Part shown: piece by piece, positions 24,896 through 32,700 of the stretch
Layout of the letters: each line of letters starts with the position of its first letter
Numbering within the stretch: the first letter of the stretch is position 1
DNA from: an uncultured Pelagibacteraceae bacterium
GTDB taxonomy: Bacteria; Pseudomonadota; Alphaproteobacteria; Pelagibacterales; Pelagibacteraceae
Direction: 5' to 3'
Assembly: GCA_902529105.1 (NCBI GenBank)
Contig: CABZUW010000011.1
Span: 1-40,501 of the forward strand
DNA length: 40,501 nt
Notes under the pieces: generated by a model
The model's database searches: none
What the model was told of the DNA's origin: nothing
Seen by the model: only the letters and a program-made list of their open reading frames with translations
Position numbers and translations under genes: made by a program

Positions 24896-25597
24896 ATGAA
24901 GATAGATACAGAATTTCTTGTTTATAGTGACTCGAAAGGAAGAGATCCTGACTCATTCAGTCCAACACTTAAGAAATATAATCAATATTTGTGGAGTAAA
25001 AAACTTCCTAGTGGAACTAATTTTGAATTACAAACTGGAAAACCAGAAACTTATCTCTATCACAGATCAAATCTAGGAGAGTTTTTTCTTTCTAGTGATA
25101 CAATTACACATACTTATAGCAAATGGAAAAGGTTATCACATATTATAGAAAAAGTTTCCTCGGGCGAAACAAAGTCTTTTTGGGACTCATGCTCTACAGT
25201 AAGTTCACATTTAATTTTTCCTTCAAATAGAGATGATGGCAAAATGAATATTAATGGCGCTAGAGGGACAAATTCTAAAATTAATGATCGCTTTGATTTA
25301 ACTTTAGAATGTATTCGCCGATACTACCTTAGAAAAGAAAGTCCTCTTCAAGAAGTATTATTAAGATATTCCGATTTTTTTGAACTTTTTGAAAATTTTA
25401 AGGGTTATATTGACTTTTTTCTTCTCCAAGATCTTGTTAGCAATAATTATGAAACAATTAATTTTTACCTTCCTTTTGATAATTTTAAAAGATCATCAGT
25501 TCCTATTAATCTTGACGAATATTTAATTTACAAAAATAAAGTGTTAAATTTTGTTAAAGCAAGAAGTACAAGAATAAATCAATACCAATTAAAATGA
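24896..25597 (+). CDS. DUF6994-like protein
   Basis: A 233-aa soluble protein. The N-terminal GRDPDSFSPTLKKYNQYLWSK (about 15-35), with YLYHRSNLGEFFLSSDTIT (about 53-71), matches a family I recall as DUF6994, which is scattered across bacteria. Later features are SSHLIFPSNRDDGKMNINGARGTNSKINDRFDLTLECIRRYY (about 102-143), where Arg, Asn and Asp clusters could form an active or binding site. No biochemical role is known to me. Its patchy distribution as I recall it fits the cassette setting. It converges on the HNH gene across a 100-base gap with repeats. Confidence 0.6.
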   Translation: MKIDTEFLVYSDSKGRDPDSFSPTLKKYNQYLWSKKLPSGTNFELQTGKPETYLYHRSNLGEFFLSSDTITHTYSKWKRLSHIIEKVSSGETKSFWDSCSTVSSHLIFPSNRDDGKMNINGARGTNSKINDRFDLTLECIRRYYLRKESPLQEVLLRYSDFFELFENFKGYIDFFLLQDLVSNNYETINFYLPFDNFKRSSVPINLDEYLIYKNKVLNFVKARSTRINQYQLK

Positions 25598-25625
25598 CTT
25601 AATTAATTTTGCGTTTTTTGACTAA

Positions 25626-25647
25626 GGTACATAGTAGGTACATAGTA
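25626..25647. repeat. Tandem 11-base direct repeat
   Basis: GGTACATAGTA occurs twice in perfect tandem in the convergent gap between the DUF6994-like and HNH genes. Confidence 0.8.
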
Positions 25648-25680
25648 ATTTACGATTTTTTCGTGGCAGTTTTGTTTTTA

Positions 25681-25713
25681 AGGTAACCAAGTATCTGCTA
25701 TCCTTGGTAACCT
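25681..25713. repeat. 11-base inverted repeat at 3' end of HNH gene
   Basis: AGGTAACCAAG (25681-25691) and CTTGGTAACCT (25703-25713) pair at 10 of 11 positions (one A-A mismatch) around an 11-base loop. The right arm lies in the last codons of the HNH gene. On the minus strand it is followed by an A/T-rich but not U-rich stretch, so it could be a terminator-like hairpin or a recombination site. Confidence 0.65.
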
Positions 25714-26633
25714 ATCCAGAATTGTTGAACATAATCTTTATTAATTGCAAGACGTAATTCCTCAACTTCATTATTTGATATTTTTTGTGAGTCTAGCATT
25801 TGTAGCAGTTTATTGTTTCTTTTAATCAATTTATTTTTGATTTCATCTTTTTTAATTCTATTGCTCATACTTGAGTTTTTTGATTTTTTTACATAAACTA
25901 AATTCCATAAATCATCTGAATACATATAAGACCATGGAATTATATGATCTATAGAAAGTTCATTATTTGCAATAGGTTTGTCAGTCAAAAAACATATTTT
26001 GTTAGGGTTTTCTATGTCTAAAAAAGGTTTAAATTTTTTAAGAGATTTTCTTTTTGGAACTTTATCTCTATCAACCCCCCTTACTTTTTGTGAAATTCGA
26101 GGAGCGTTATTTAGATCTTCCAGTTTTTGTGACCAGCGATAATTAATTAATTGAAACAATAATCTTGAAAATTCTTTTATTAATTCAGGATATTTTAATA
26201 TTAAGTGCCTTTGTCCCTTTTGATAATTATAAATATTGTAAGTTTTACTATCTAATATTAAAAATCTCCAAGAAACATCATGAGTTAATATTGTGCTTAT
26301 TTTTTTTATATCTATATTTATTTTATTTTTAGCATGAATGAAATTCACAGGTTTTGGACCATAAATTTTGATAAACTGTTGAATTTCGTTTCTAACTATT
26401 TGATGAATACTAGGTCTTTTTTTTATATTTGGACCTTGTTCTAAATTAAAAAATATAGTCTGATCCCAATAATATTTGAAAATAAGTTCTGAAAGTTTGT
26501 CAAAATGAATTTTTTTTTGATTTGGATCATTGTGTGAGTGTTCAACTAATGCCCGACACCAACTCATTTTATAAGTGTTTTCCATTGGGCAATTTGATAT
26601 TAAATCTGTTAAATTATTTATATAATTGTCCAT
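25698..26633 (-). CDS. HNH endonuclease domain protein
   Basis: A 311-aa protein with a C-terminal HNH nuclease fold: ICFLTDKPIANNELSIDHII (213-232), then PWSYMYSDDLWNLVYVKKSKNS. The Asp-His pair at 229-230 and Asn 244 and 253 fit the beta-beta-alpha-metal active site. The N-terminal 200 residues are helical, with TYKMSWCRALVEHS and YYWDQTIFFNLEQGP motifs that I recall from a family encoded next to HIT proteins in accessory islands. They may bind DNA or a partner. Its first base overlaps the HIT stop, so translation is coupled. Target unknown. Confidence 0.8.
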   Translation of the reverse strand: MDNYINNLTDLISNCPMENTYKMSWCRALVEHSHNDPNQKKIHFDKLSELIFKYYWDQTIFFNLEQGPNIKKRPSIHQIVRNEIQQFIKIYGPKPVNFIHAKNKINIDIKKISTILTHDVSWRFLILDSKTYNIYNYQKGQRHLILKYPELIKEFSRLLFQLINYRWSQKLEDLNNAPRISQKVRGVDRDKVPKRKSLKKFKPFLDIENPNKICFLTDKPIANNELSIDHIIPWSYMYSDDLWNLVYVKKSKNSSMSNRIKKDEIKNKLIKRNNKLLQMLDSQKISNNEVEELRLAINKDYVQQFWIGYQG

Positions 26634-26995
26634 TAATATTCTTTTTTGCTGGGTATTACTCCACGTACACCACCTTTAGGATTATCAACATCATTCTTGA
26701 ATCTAGGTATTAAATGAATATGCATATGAAATATGGTTTGACCCGCGTCTCTTCCAGAATTTATACCCACGTTAAAACCATCTGGATTGTATTTTTTTTT
26801 GATAAAATCTCTTGTTTGAAATAAAAGTTCATTTAATCCCTCTATTTCTTCTTTTGTTGATTCAAAATAATCTGCATATTCTCTTTTTGGAATAATTAAA
26901 CAATGACCTTTGTTAACAGGGAATTTATCATAGATAACAAATCCTACTGCATTTTCGAATATTCTATTTCTATCTTTTAAAAAAGGACTTGTCAT
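26633..26995 (-). CDS. HIT family nucleotide hydrolase/transferase
   Basis: A 120-aa histidine-triad protein, a family that cleaves dinucleoside polyphosphates or AMP conjugates. FVIYDKFPVNKGHCLIIPK is the N-terminal strand pair. NVGINSGRDAGQTIFHMHIHLIPRF carries the active-site H-x-H-x-H. The tail GGVRGVIPSKKEY is typical of the HIT branch found beside HNH or helicase genes. An ATG at 27031 in frame would add 12 residues, but those codons are encoded by the direct repeat, so I prefer ATG 26995. No strong ribosome binding site is seen at either. Confidence 0.87.
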   Translation of the reverse strand: MTSPFLKDRNRIFENAVGFVIYDKFPVNKGHCLIIPKREYADYFESTKEEIEGLNELLFQTRDFIKKKYNPDGFNVGINSGRDAGQTIFHMHIHLIPRFKNDVDNPKGGVRGVIPSKKEY

Positions 26996-27003
26996 AATGA
27001 TAA

Positions 27004-27028
27004 AGGGGCGTTCTGTTGCCAGGTGCCC
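27004..27028 (+). repeat. Right direct repeat of cassette
   Basis: The second copy of the 25-base repeat, same orientation, with G in place of A at 27022. It extends one more base into a full GGGGC...GCCCC palindrome (27005-27029). It lies immediately upstream of the HIT start on the other strand. Confidence 0.85.
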
Positions 27029-27297
27029 CATACCCCGATGAATTTAAATATTTTTTGACGCTTTCCTTATATGTCCCAAAATCTTTCCGGAATTCTTCCC
27101 AGATTTCACCATGTATCCACTTGTTCCGTTGGCATTAGTTTCAACGGTCTTGACGTTCCGAAACATTAGTTGATTTAGCCTAGCGTTCTTTGAGCCTTAC
27201 ACACTCCTTTGTTTGTTTTTCCAAAACTCGCTTTTAACCGATGCGATATCGGCCTCTTTTCCACCATGAGATATGGTTAATTAAAACTATATTTTAT
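27029..27297. other. GC-rich noncoding block beside the cassette
   Basis: About 270 bases without a convincing gene. I count 73 G/C in the 180 bases 27061-27240 (41%), against 13 of 60 in the gap 2461-2520. It holds hairpins: GGAA/TTCC (27089-27099), CCGTTG/CAACGG (27126-27147) and CCGAT/ATCGG (27238-27252). Short minus-strand frames exist (40 aa at 27044-27166, 30 aa at 27175-27267; a third has fragments such as EEFRKDFGTYKESVKKYL) but none has a start and ribosome site together. It may be a structured RNA gene or a decayed foreign gene. Confidence 0.5.
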
Positions 27298-28998
27298 TTA
27301 CAGATTATTCAAATTATTAATTGGCTTTAATTCAAGCTTTTTATTTACAAATATTAATTTATCCTGCAATAAATTTTTAAATTTACCTTTATTTATATTT
27401 AAATTAACAAATTGTTTTTTAGAGGTAACATTTGTTAAACAAGTAACTGATTGTTTTTTATCAATACTAAGTCTTTTAATCGCAAATATTTTTGACCCGA
27501 GTTTAAGTGTAGTTTGTGCTGCATCGGGATGAAACGCTTTTTGTTTTTTTCGTACTTTTAAAAGATTCATCATATTTTTATAGTAAATTGTTTGTTTGGA
27601 ATTTTTATTTTTCAAAGATTTTTCCAATCTTACTTTATTCCAACGATATCTATTAAGATCTCTCTTATTACCAGATATTATATATTTGCTATTGTCATTT
27701 GCAGTTCCAAATATAGAATTAAAATAAACTGCAGGTATCCCCTCAAAAGCTAGCATAATCGCATGTGCAGAAATAAATCTTTCTAGATAATACTTACCTT
27801 TTTTATCGAAGTCAGATTTTTCGAATGCATTAAATAAAGTTATATTTGTTTCATATACTTTTTTACTCTTTCCTTGCACTTTTCTAAATGAAAATTCGCC
27901 ACCATTTTTTTTTAGTCTAGCAAACAGTTTTTTAAGTTGCGTATTGTTAATCAGACCTTCAATTGGCCTCATTCCAATTCCATCGTGAGAAGCAATAAAG
28001 TTTAAGTAATTATTTTTATTTTTTGTTTTTTTTAATTTTTTACTCCATTGGGTTATTTTACTACTATCTTCAAATAGAAGACTGTAAACAATTAAAGGAG
28101 GCAGTGAAAAATTATAAATCCAATTAGCTTCATCCTGATTTCCAAAATAGCTAAGATTTTCTTTTTCAGGAAGATTTGTCTCTGTAATTATTAAGCTTTC
28201 AGTATTTAATTGTTCACTAAAAAATCTTATAAATTTTATGATATTATGAGTATTATTATGATTTATGCACTTCGTACCATTTTCTTTCCATAAGTAAGCG
28301 ATAGCATCTAGTCTAAATACACGAACTCCATGGTTGAGGGAATTAATTATTATTTTTAAAAATCGCATTAAAACTTTTGGATTTTTAAAATTTAAGTCTA
28401 TTTGATCTGGACTAAAAGTCCTCCATAAATATTGATTTTTATTAAATAGCTTAATTTTTTTTAATAATCTGTGTTCTCTTGGTCTTACTACTTTTGAAAC
28501 ATTAAATTTATTATTTACTGTAAAGAAGTAATTCTTGCCAGGAGACTTATCTTTTAAAAAATTTGCAAACCACAGCCCTCGAGATGACGCGTGATTAATC
28601 ACTAAGTCAGCCATTACTGTTGTTTTTTTTGAAAAATTTCTAATATCAGACCAATTGCCTAGTCTTGGTTCAATTTTGTAATGATCTTTAACCGCAAAAC
28701 CACTATCACTACTAGAGGGATAAAAGGGAAGAAAATGTACCGAATTAAAGTAATTGCTTAAATATTTGTTGAAAAATGACCTGAAAACTTTGAGAGACTT
28801 TTTTCTGACATCCATAATACTATCTCCATAGCTAATAACTAACGAAGTGTTTTGAGAAATATTGATAGATGACTTTTTATTCTTTTTATTAAAATTATTT
28901 ATAAGATCGATTATTTCTCCTACAAATTTGTTCGAAGAATTTTTATAAATTTTCTTAAATTTTACCCTTAAGGCTTTTTTTTTTGAATTTGATAACAT
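27298..28998 (-). CDS. GH13 glucosylglycerate/sucrose phosphorylase-like enzyme
   Basis: A 566-aa alpha-amylase superfamily enzyme of the sucrose phosphorylase branch. Motifs are VHFLPFYPSSSDSGFAVKDH (about 87-106), ADLVINHASSRGLWF, VFRLDAIAYLWKENG with the nucleophile Asp 231, IITETN with acid/base Glu 273, and ASHDGIG with Asp 339. RLDAIAYLWKEnGT is closest to glucosylglycerate phosphorylase, which releases glucose 1-phosphate from glucosylglycerate. The upstream gpgS and gpgP strengthen this. It directly abuts gpgS. Strict sucrose phosphorylase is the alternative. It would let the cell recycle the solute. Confidence 0.8.
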   Translation of the reverse strand: MLSNSKKKALRVKFKKIYKNSSNKFVGEIIDLINNFNKKNKKSSINISQNTSLVISYGDSIMDVRKKSLKVFRSFFNKYLSNYFNSVHFLPFYPSSSDSGFAVKDHYKIEPRLGNWSDIRNFSKKTTVMADLVINHASSRGLWFANFLKDKSPGKNYFFTVNNKFNVSKVVRPREHRLLKKIKLFNKNQYLWRTFSPDQIDLNFKNPKVLMRFLKIIINSLNHGVRVFRLDAIAYLWKENGTKCINHNNTHNIIKFIRFFSEQLNTESLIITETNLPEKENLSYFGNQDEANWIYNFSLPPLIVYSLLFEDSSKITQWSKKLKKTKNKNNYLNFIASHDGIGMRPIEGLINNTQLKKLFARLKKNGGEFSFRKVQGKSKKVYETNITLFNAFEKSDFDKKGKYYLERFISAHAIMLAFEGIPAVYFNSIFGTANDNSKYIISGNKRDLNRYRWNKVRLEKSLKNKNSKQTIYYKNMMNLLKVRKKQKAFHPDAAQTTLKLGSKIFAIKRLSIDKKQSVTCLTNVTSKKQFVNLNINKGKFKNLLQDKLIFVNKKLELKPINNLNNL

Positions 28999-30219
28999 TT
29001 AAGAGTAGTTTTTGTTATCCTCTTCAACAGCTTTTTTCAATCTAGTTAAAAAATCAGGTATAGCACTTTTAACTCTGCTCCATGTTGGAATAAAAGGTGT
29101 ACTCATTGGATTTTTAAAAAAATGTTCTCCAGCTTTCATTATATTTAATGCAAAAAGCTCTACAGCTTTTTCTTCATTATGTGAGTCAAATTTTAAACCA
29201 TTCATTTGGGCATCACTTCTATAAATATCTATCAAATCTAATGCTGATCTATAATACGTAGCTTTCAATGATCTAAATGTTTCTGTGCTAAACGAATTTC
29301 CTTGCGTAGCTAATTTTCTAATTATAGTTTTTATAATATCGATTGACATTCTTGATAAACCTTTTGTTTCATCATTAATTGATAGTTCTTGATGTTTATG
29401 ATCATAACTGTCGGCTAAATCAACCTGACATATATTGTGGGGGGAAAAGTTTCTTTGCATCTCTGATAAGACACCAACTTCTATACCCCAATCTGACGAA
29501 ATTCTTAATTCTGGCAAAACATTTCTTCTAAAGGAAAACTCACCAGCCAAAGGATATTTAAATGATTTCATAAATTCTAAATAATCACTTTTACCAATTG
29601 TTTTCTCTAATGCTGTTATAAGAGGAAAGACTAGTAATCTTGCAACCCTTCCCCCCATTTTATTTTGAGCAACTCTTGGATAATATCCTTTACAAAATTC
29701 AAAATTAAATAATGGATTTACAACAGGATAAAATAATTTCGCAAGCATTCTCCTATCGTATGTTTTGATATCACAATCATGCAGAGCAACTGATCTAGCT
29801 TCATCTCTTGCTATACACATACCAAGGCAATACCAAACATTTCTACCTTTACCGTATTCGTTTGGAGCTAGATCTTTCTTCTTTAATTCGTCGTTTAACT
29901 TTTTAAGTTTAGGTCCATCGTTCCATAATATTGTAAAAGGAGTTTTAATTTTTTTAAAAAATTTCCAAGCTTTTTGAGCTTGTGACTTATTTGCTTTATC
30001 AAGACCAATAATAATATGATTTAAATAATTTGTTTTACTAATTTCACTAACAATCTTAGGCAATGCGTCGCCCTCTAATTCAGAATAAAGACTAGGTAAA
30101 ATAAGCTCCATTTTTCTCTCTTTAGAAAATTTTTTTAATTCCTTTTCAATATCACCCACAGATTTTGTTCCAAAATCATGAAGGGTTGAAATAATTCCAT
30201 TTTGAGAAAAATCACTCAT
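28999..30219 (-). CDS. gpgS: Glucosyl-3-phosphoglycerate synthase
   Basis: A 406-aa GT81-type glycosyltransferase that makes glucosyl-3-phosphoglycerate from a nucleotide-glucose and 3-phosphoglycerate. The metal/nucleotide motif is ALHDCDIKTYD (Asp 148 and Asp 150). GKGRNVWYCLGMCIARDEAR precedes it, and PLAGEFSFRRNVLPELRISSDWGIEVGVL (about 222-250) is the conserved acceptor region. It lies 8 bases downstream of the HAD phosphatase and abuts the phosphorylase. The end product, glucosylglycerate, is a compatible solute that replaces nitrogenous osmolytes. Confidence 0.9.
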   Translation of the reverse strand: MSDFSQNGIISTLHDFGTKSVGDIEKELKKFSKERKMELILPSLYSELEGDALPKIVSEISKTNYLNHIIIGLDKANKSQAQKAWKFFKKIKTPFTILWNDGPKLKKLNDELKKKDLAPNEYGKGRNVWYCLGMCIARDEARSVALHDCDIKTYDRRMLAKLFYPVVNPLFNFEFCKGYYPRVAQNKMGGRVARLLVFPLITALEKTIGKSDYLEFMKSFKYPLAGEFSFRRNVLPELRISSDWGIEVGVLSEMQRNFSPHNICQVDLADSYDHKHQELSINDETKGLSRMSIDIIKTIIRKLATQGNSFSTETFRSLKATYYRSALDLIDIYRSDAQMNGLKFDSHNEEKAVELFALNIMKAGEHFFKNPMSTPFIPTWSRVKSAIPDFLTRLKKAVEEDNKNYS

Positions 30220-30227
30220 ATTAAATT

Positions 30228-31037
30228 TTAGTCGGTTTGTTTTATTTTATCTAGTGCCATTTTTACAATTTCTTGCCACCCCTCAGGCGCAGGTTTTTTA
30301 GAAACTATGCAATTATTAATATTAATTTTTTCTAAAGTAAATTTGTCATTAAATACTAAACATGGAAAGTCGCTATTTCTTAACATATCTAAGTCGTTAA
30401 AGTTATCTCCGACTGCGATAGTAATCAATTTCTCATTACTCACTTTTTTGAATACTTTGATCACATTTTTCATAGCTTGTGATTTACTTACTTTATCGCA
30501 TAAATTAATAATTCTTCCTCCTTCCTGCATTGTAAGACCTGATGATTTTATAAACTTTTGAAGCTTTTCTTTTTGATTTTTGTTCCCCTCAAATTTAAAT
30601 GGTACAGTGTAATCTCTTTTTATTGCAAACTTAATCTTATCGGGGGGTAGACCTAATATATTTAATTGCTCTTTTTTAGTTAAATCTTTTAAAAATTTAC
30701 ATTTTATTTTTAGATTGCTTGGTACATTTTTTTTAAATATTTCTAAAAGTTCACTAATTTCTCTACTTAAAGTAATTTTTTCTGGAAAATTTGAATTAAT
30801 TAAATTTAAATCATGAATTGAAGATCCATTTTCAGCAATATAGGGTAATTTTTCCTCTAGCTCGTCATTGAAATTGGTAATTTCTTTTGCAGTTTTGCTT
30901 GAATTTGGAATTATAAAAATATCATGAGATAATAATTCCTTTATAAAATTTTTAATTGAACCAAATTCAAAGTTATCTCTATTTAATAATGATCCATCAA
31001 GGTCAGTAAATATTAAAATTTTTGAATTAAATTTCAT
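30228..31037 (-). CDS. Glucosyl/mannosyl-3-phosphoglycerate phosphatase (HAD-IIB)
   Basis: A 269-aa HAD phosphatase with the nucleophile motif FTDLDGSLLN (Asp 12 and Asp 14), IIPNSSKTAKEI (motif II, Ser-Lys) and TIAVGDNFNDLDML (motif IV). The small cap domain and length match the MpgP/GpgP group, which dephosphorylates mannosyl- or glucosyl-3-phosphoglycerate. As the upstream gene of gpgS it most likely makes glucosylglycerate. It is divergent, with a 52-base gap, from the BT1-like transporter. Confidence 0.85.
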   Translation of the reverse strand: MKFNSKILIFTDLDGSLLNRDNFEFGSIKNFIKELLSHDIFIIPNSSKTAKEITNFNDELEEKLPYIAENGSSIHDLNLINSNFPEKITLSREISELLEIFKKNVPSNLKIKCKFLKDLTKKEQLNILGLPPDKIKFAIKRDYTVPFKFEGNKNQKEKLQKFIKSSGLTMQEGGRIINLCDKVSKSQAMKNVIKVFKKVSNEKLITIAVGDNFNDLDMLRNSDFPCLVFNDKFTLEKININNCIVSKKPAPEGWQEIVKMALDKIKQTD

Positions 31038-31089
31038 ATATAAATTTTGTACAAACTATTATAATAAAATTTAATTTATATCTTAAATA

Positions 31090-32700
31090 ATGAGTAAAAT
31101 AATTAATTTTTTAGATAATACATTTTTAGATTTAGGAAGACAATTTAAATGGTCTTATTTGCCTCCGCTCATGATTTACTTAGCTGCGGGTATCTCAGGT
31201 CTCACAGGTATAGTAGGTACTTTTTTTGTAAAAGATTATCTAAACTTATCAGCAGCATTTTTAGCAGGATTAGGTTTTTGGGCGGGTATTCCATGGGCTC
31301 TAAAAATGCCTTTGGGTCATTTAGTCGATTTAATTTGGAATAAAAAAAATTACATGGTTTTTTTTGGTGCAGGATTATTATCGATAAGTCTAATGATTAT
31401 GTATGGATTGATTATTCATACTGAAGCAATGTCAAATTACTTGTCTGTTGAAACTTGGTTTGTTGTAAGTGTTTTATTAGCTCCAGTTGGATACGTTGTA
31501 CAAGATGTTGTTGCAGATGCAATGACAGTAGAAGCGGTTCCATTAGTTGATGATAACGGTCAGTCTTATAACAAAGATCAAATAAAAGTTATGCATACTA
31601 CCATGCAAACCCTTGGCAGATTTGCCATTATAGGTGGAACAGTATTAGTAGCTTTAATAAATGTAATATTGTTTAGTGATGTTGATCAGTTAAACCAAAA
31701 TGAAAAAATAAATTTATATGGTTCTATATATATTTATGCGCTTGCTATACCAATAGTATCGGTTGCTGGAGTTTTTTTAGCAAGTTACCTAAAAAAAAGT
31801 AAGATAAATAAACTTAAATCAATGGGGCTTTCCTTTTCTGATATTAAAAAAGATGAAAAGACAAAAGTTAATTGGTGGATACTAGGTGGTAGTTTAATTT
31901 TTGTAATTTTTACATTAACTATCGGTTCATTAAAGATACCTTTTGCTCAAGAAATAGTTTTTATTGGATCAGTGGTAATTATTTTATTTTTGATGTTTAA
32001 GTTAATAAAAGAATTACCTGAAAATTTAAGACTAACAATCGTTGGTACAGCAGTAATCATTTTTGTGTTCAGAGCAATGCCAAGTCCTGGTCCTAGTTTA
32101 ACATGGTTTGAAATTGATGAGCTAGGATTTAATGAGCAATTTCTATCTATATTGTCTTTACTTGCATCAATTCTAACTTTGGCTGGAATAGTTTTATTAA
32201 GACCTTTTATGGCAAATAACTCAATAGCTAAAATAATAGTTATTTTATCAATTGCTGGCGCTATTTTATTTTTACCAAGTATTGGAATGTATTACGGACT
32301 TCATAACTGGACATCTTCCTTAACAGGAGGAGTGGTGGATGCAAAATTTATTGCATTAATAAATACTGCAATAGAGTCACCACTTGGGCAGGTTTCAATG
32401 ATACCTTTATTGGCATGGATTGCAAAAAATGCACCCAATCATCTTAAAGCTACTTTTTTTGCCGTATTTGCATCATTTACTAACCTTGCTTTGTCTGCAA
32501 GTGCTTTAGGTACAAAGTATTTAAATGAAATATTTATAGTTACTAGAGAAGTTAAAGATAAGGTTACAAATGAGATCCAATCAAATGCAGATTATTCAGA
32601 GCTTGGAATATTATTAATTGTAACAACTATATTAACATTAATATTACCAATCTTATTTGTTTTTATAATTAACAAATCAAAATATAAAACGAACGAGTAA
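31090..32700 (+). CDS. BT1/MFS-type transporter
   Basis: A 536-aa membrane protein with about twelve helices. The loop MPLGHLVDLIWNKKNYMVF (about 73-91) and VGYVVQDVVADAMTVEAVP (about 132-150) match the folate-biopterin transporter (BT1) superfamily, where 'D..aDa.vve' follows helix 5. Long loops occur at about 150-170 and 240-260. Substrates of bacterial members are largely unknown. Divergence from the glucosylglycerate genes could hint at solute transport, but pterin or another substrate remains possible. It ends exactly where the convergent ATP-grasp gene stops. Confidence 0.7.
   Translation: MSKIINFLDNTFLDLGRQFKWSYLPPLMIYLAAGISGLTGIVGTFFVKDYLNLSAAFLAGLGFWAGIPWALKMPLGHLVDLIWNKKNYMVFFGAGLLSISLMIMYGLIIHTEAMSNYLSVETWFVVSVLLAPVGYVVQDVVADAMTVEAVPLVDDNGQSYNKDQIKVMHTTMQTLGRFAIIGGTVLVALINVILFSDVDQLNQNEKINLYGSIYIYALAIPIVSVAGVFLASYLKKSKINKLKSMGLSFSDIKKDEKTKVNWWILGGSLIFVIFTLTIGSLKIPFAQEIVFIGSVVIILFLMFKLIKELPENLRLTIVGTAVIIFVFRAMPSPGPSLTWFEIDELGFNEQFLSILSLLASILTLAGIVLLRPFMANNSIAKIIVILSIAGAILFLPSIGMYYGLHNWTSSLTGGVVDAKFIALINTAIESPLGQVSMIPLLAWIAKNAPNHLKATFFAVFASFTNLALSASALGTKYLNEIFIVTREVKDKVTNEIQSNADYSELGILLIVTTILTLILPILFVFIINKSKYKTNE

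Larger units (their letters stand above)
24477..27028. mobile_element. Accessory cassette bounded by 25-base direct repeats
   Basis: The segment is framed by two same-orientation copies of one 25-base sequence (24477-24501 and 27004-27028, 24 of 25 identical). It holds four genes not obviously related to the flanks: a small exported protein and a DUF6994-like protein on the plus strand, and an HNH nuclease-like and a HIT protein on the minus strand. No integrase or transposase is inside, so it would have been moved in trans. Repeat bounds are seen directly; mobility is inference. Confidence 0.45.

Noticed and set aside
24477..27028. Integron cassette with attC sites
   Set aside because: No GTTRRRY core sites or integrase; the repeats differ from attC layout.
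26996..27031. Twelve extra N-terminal residues on the HIT protein
   Set aside because: They are encoded by the direct repeat and no ribosome site supports that ATG.
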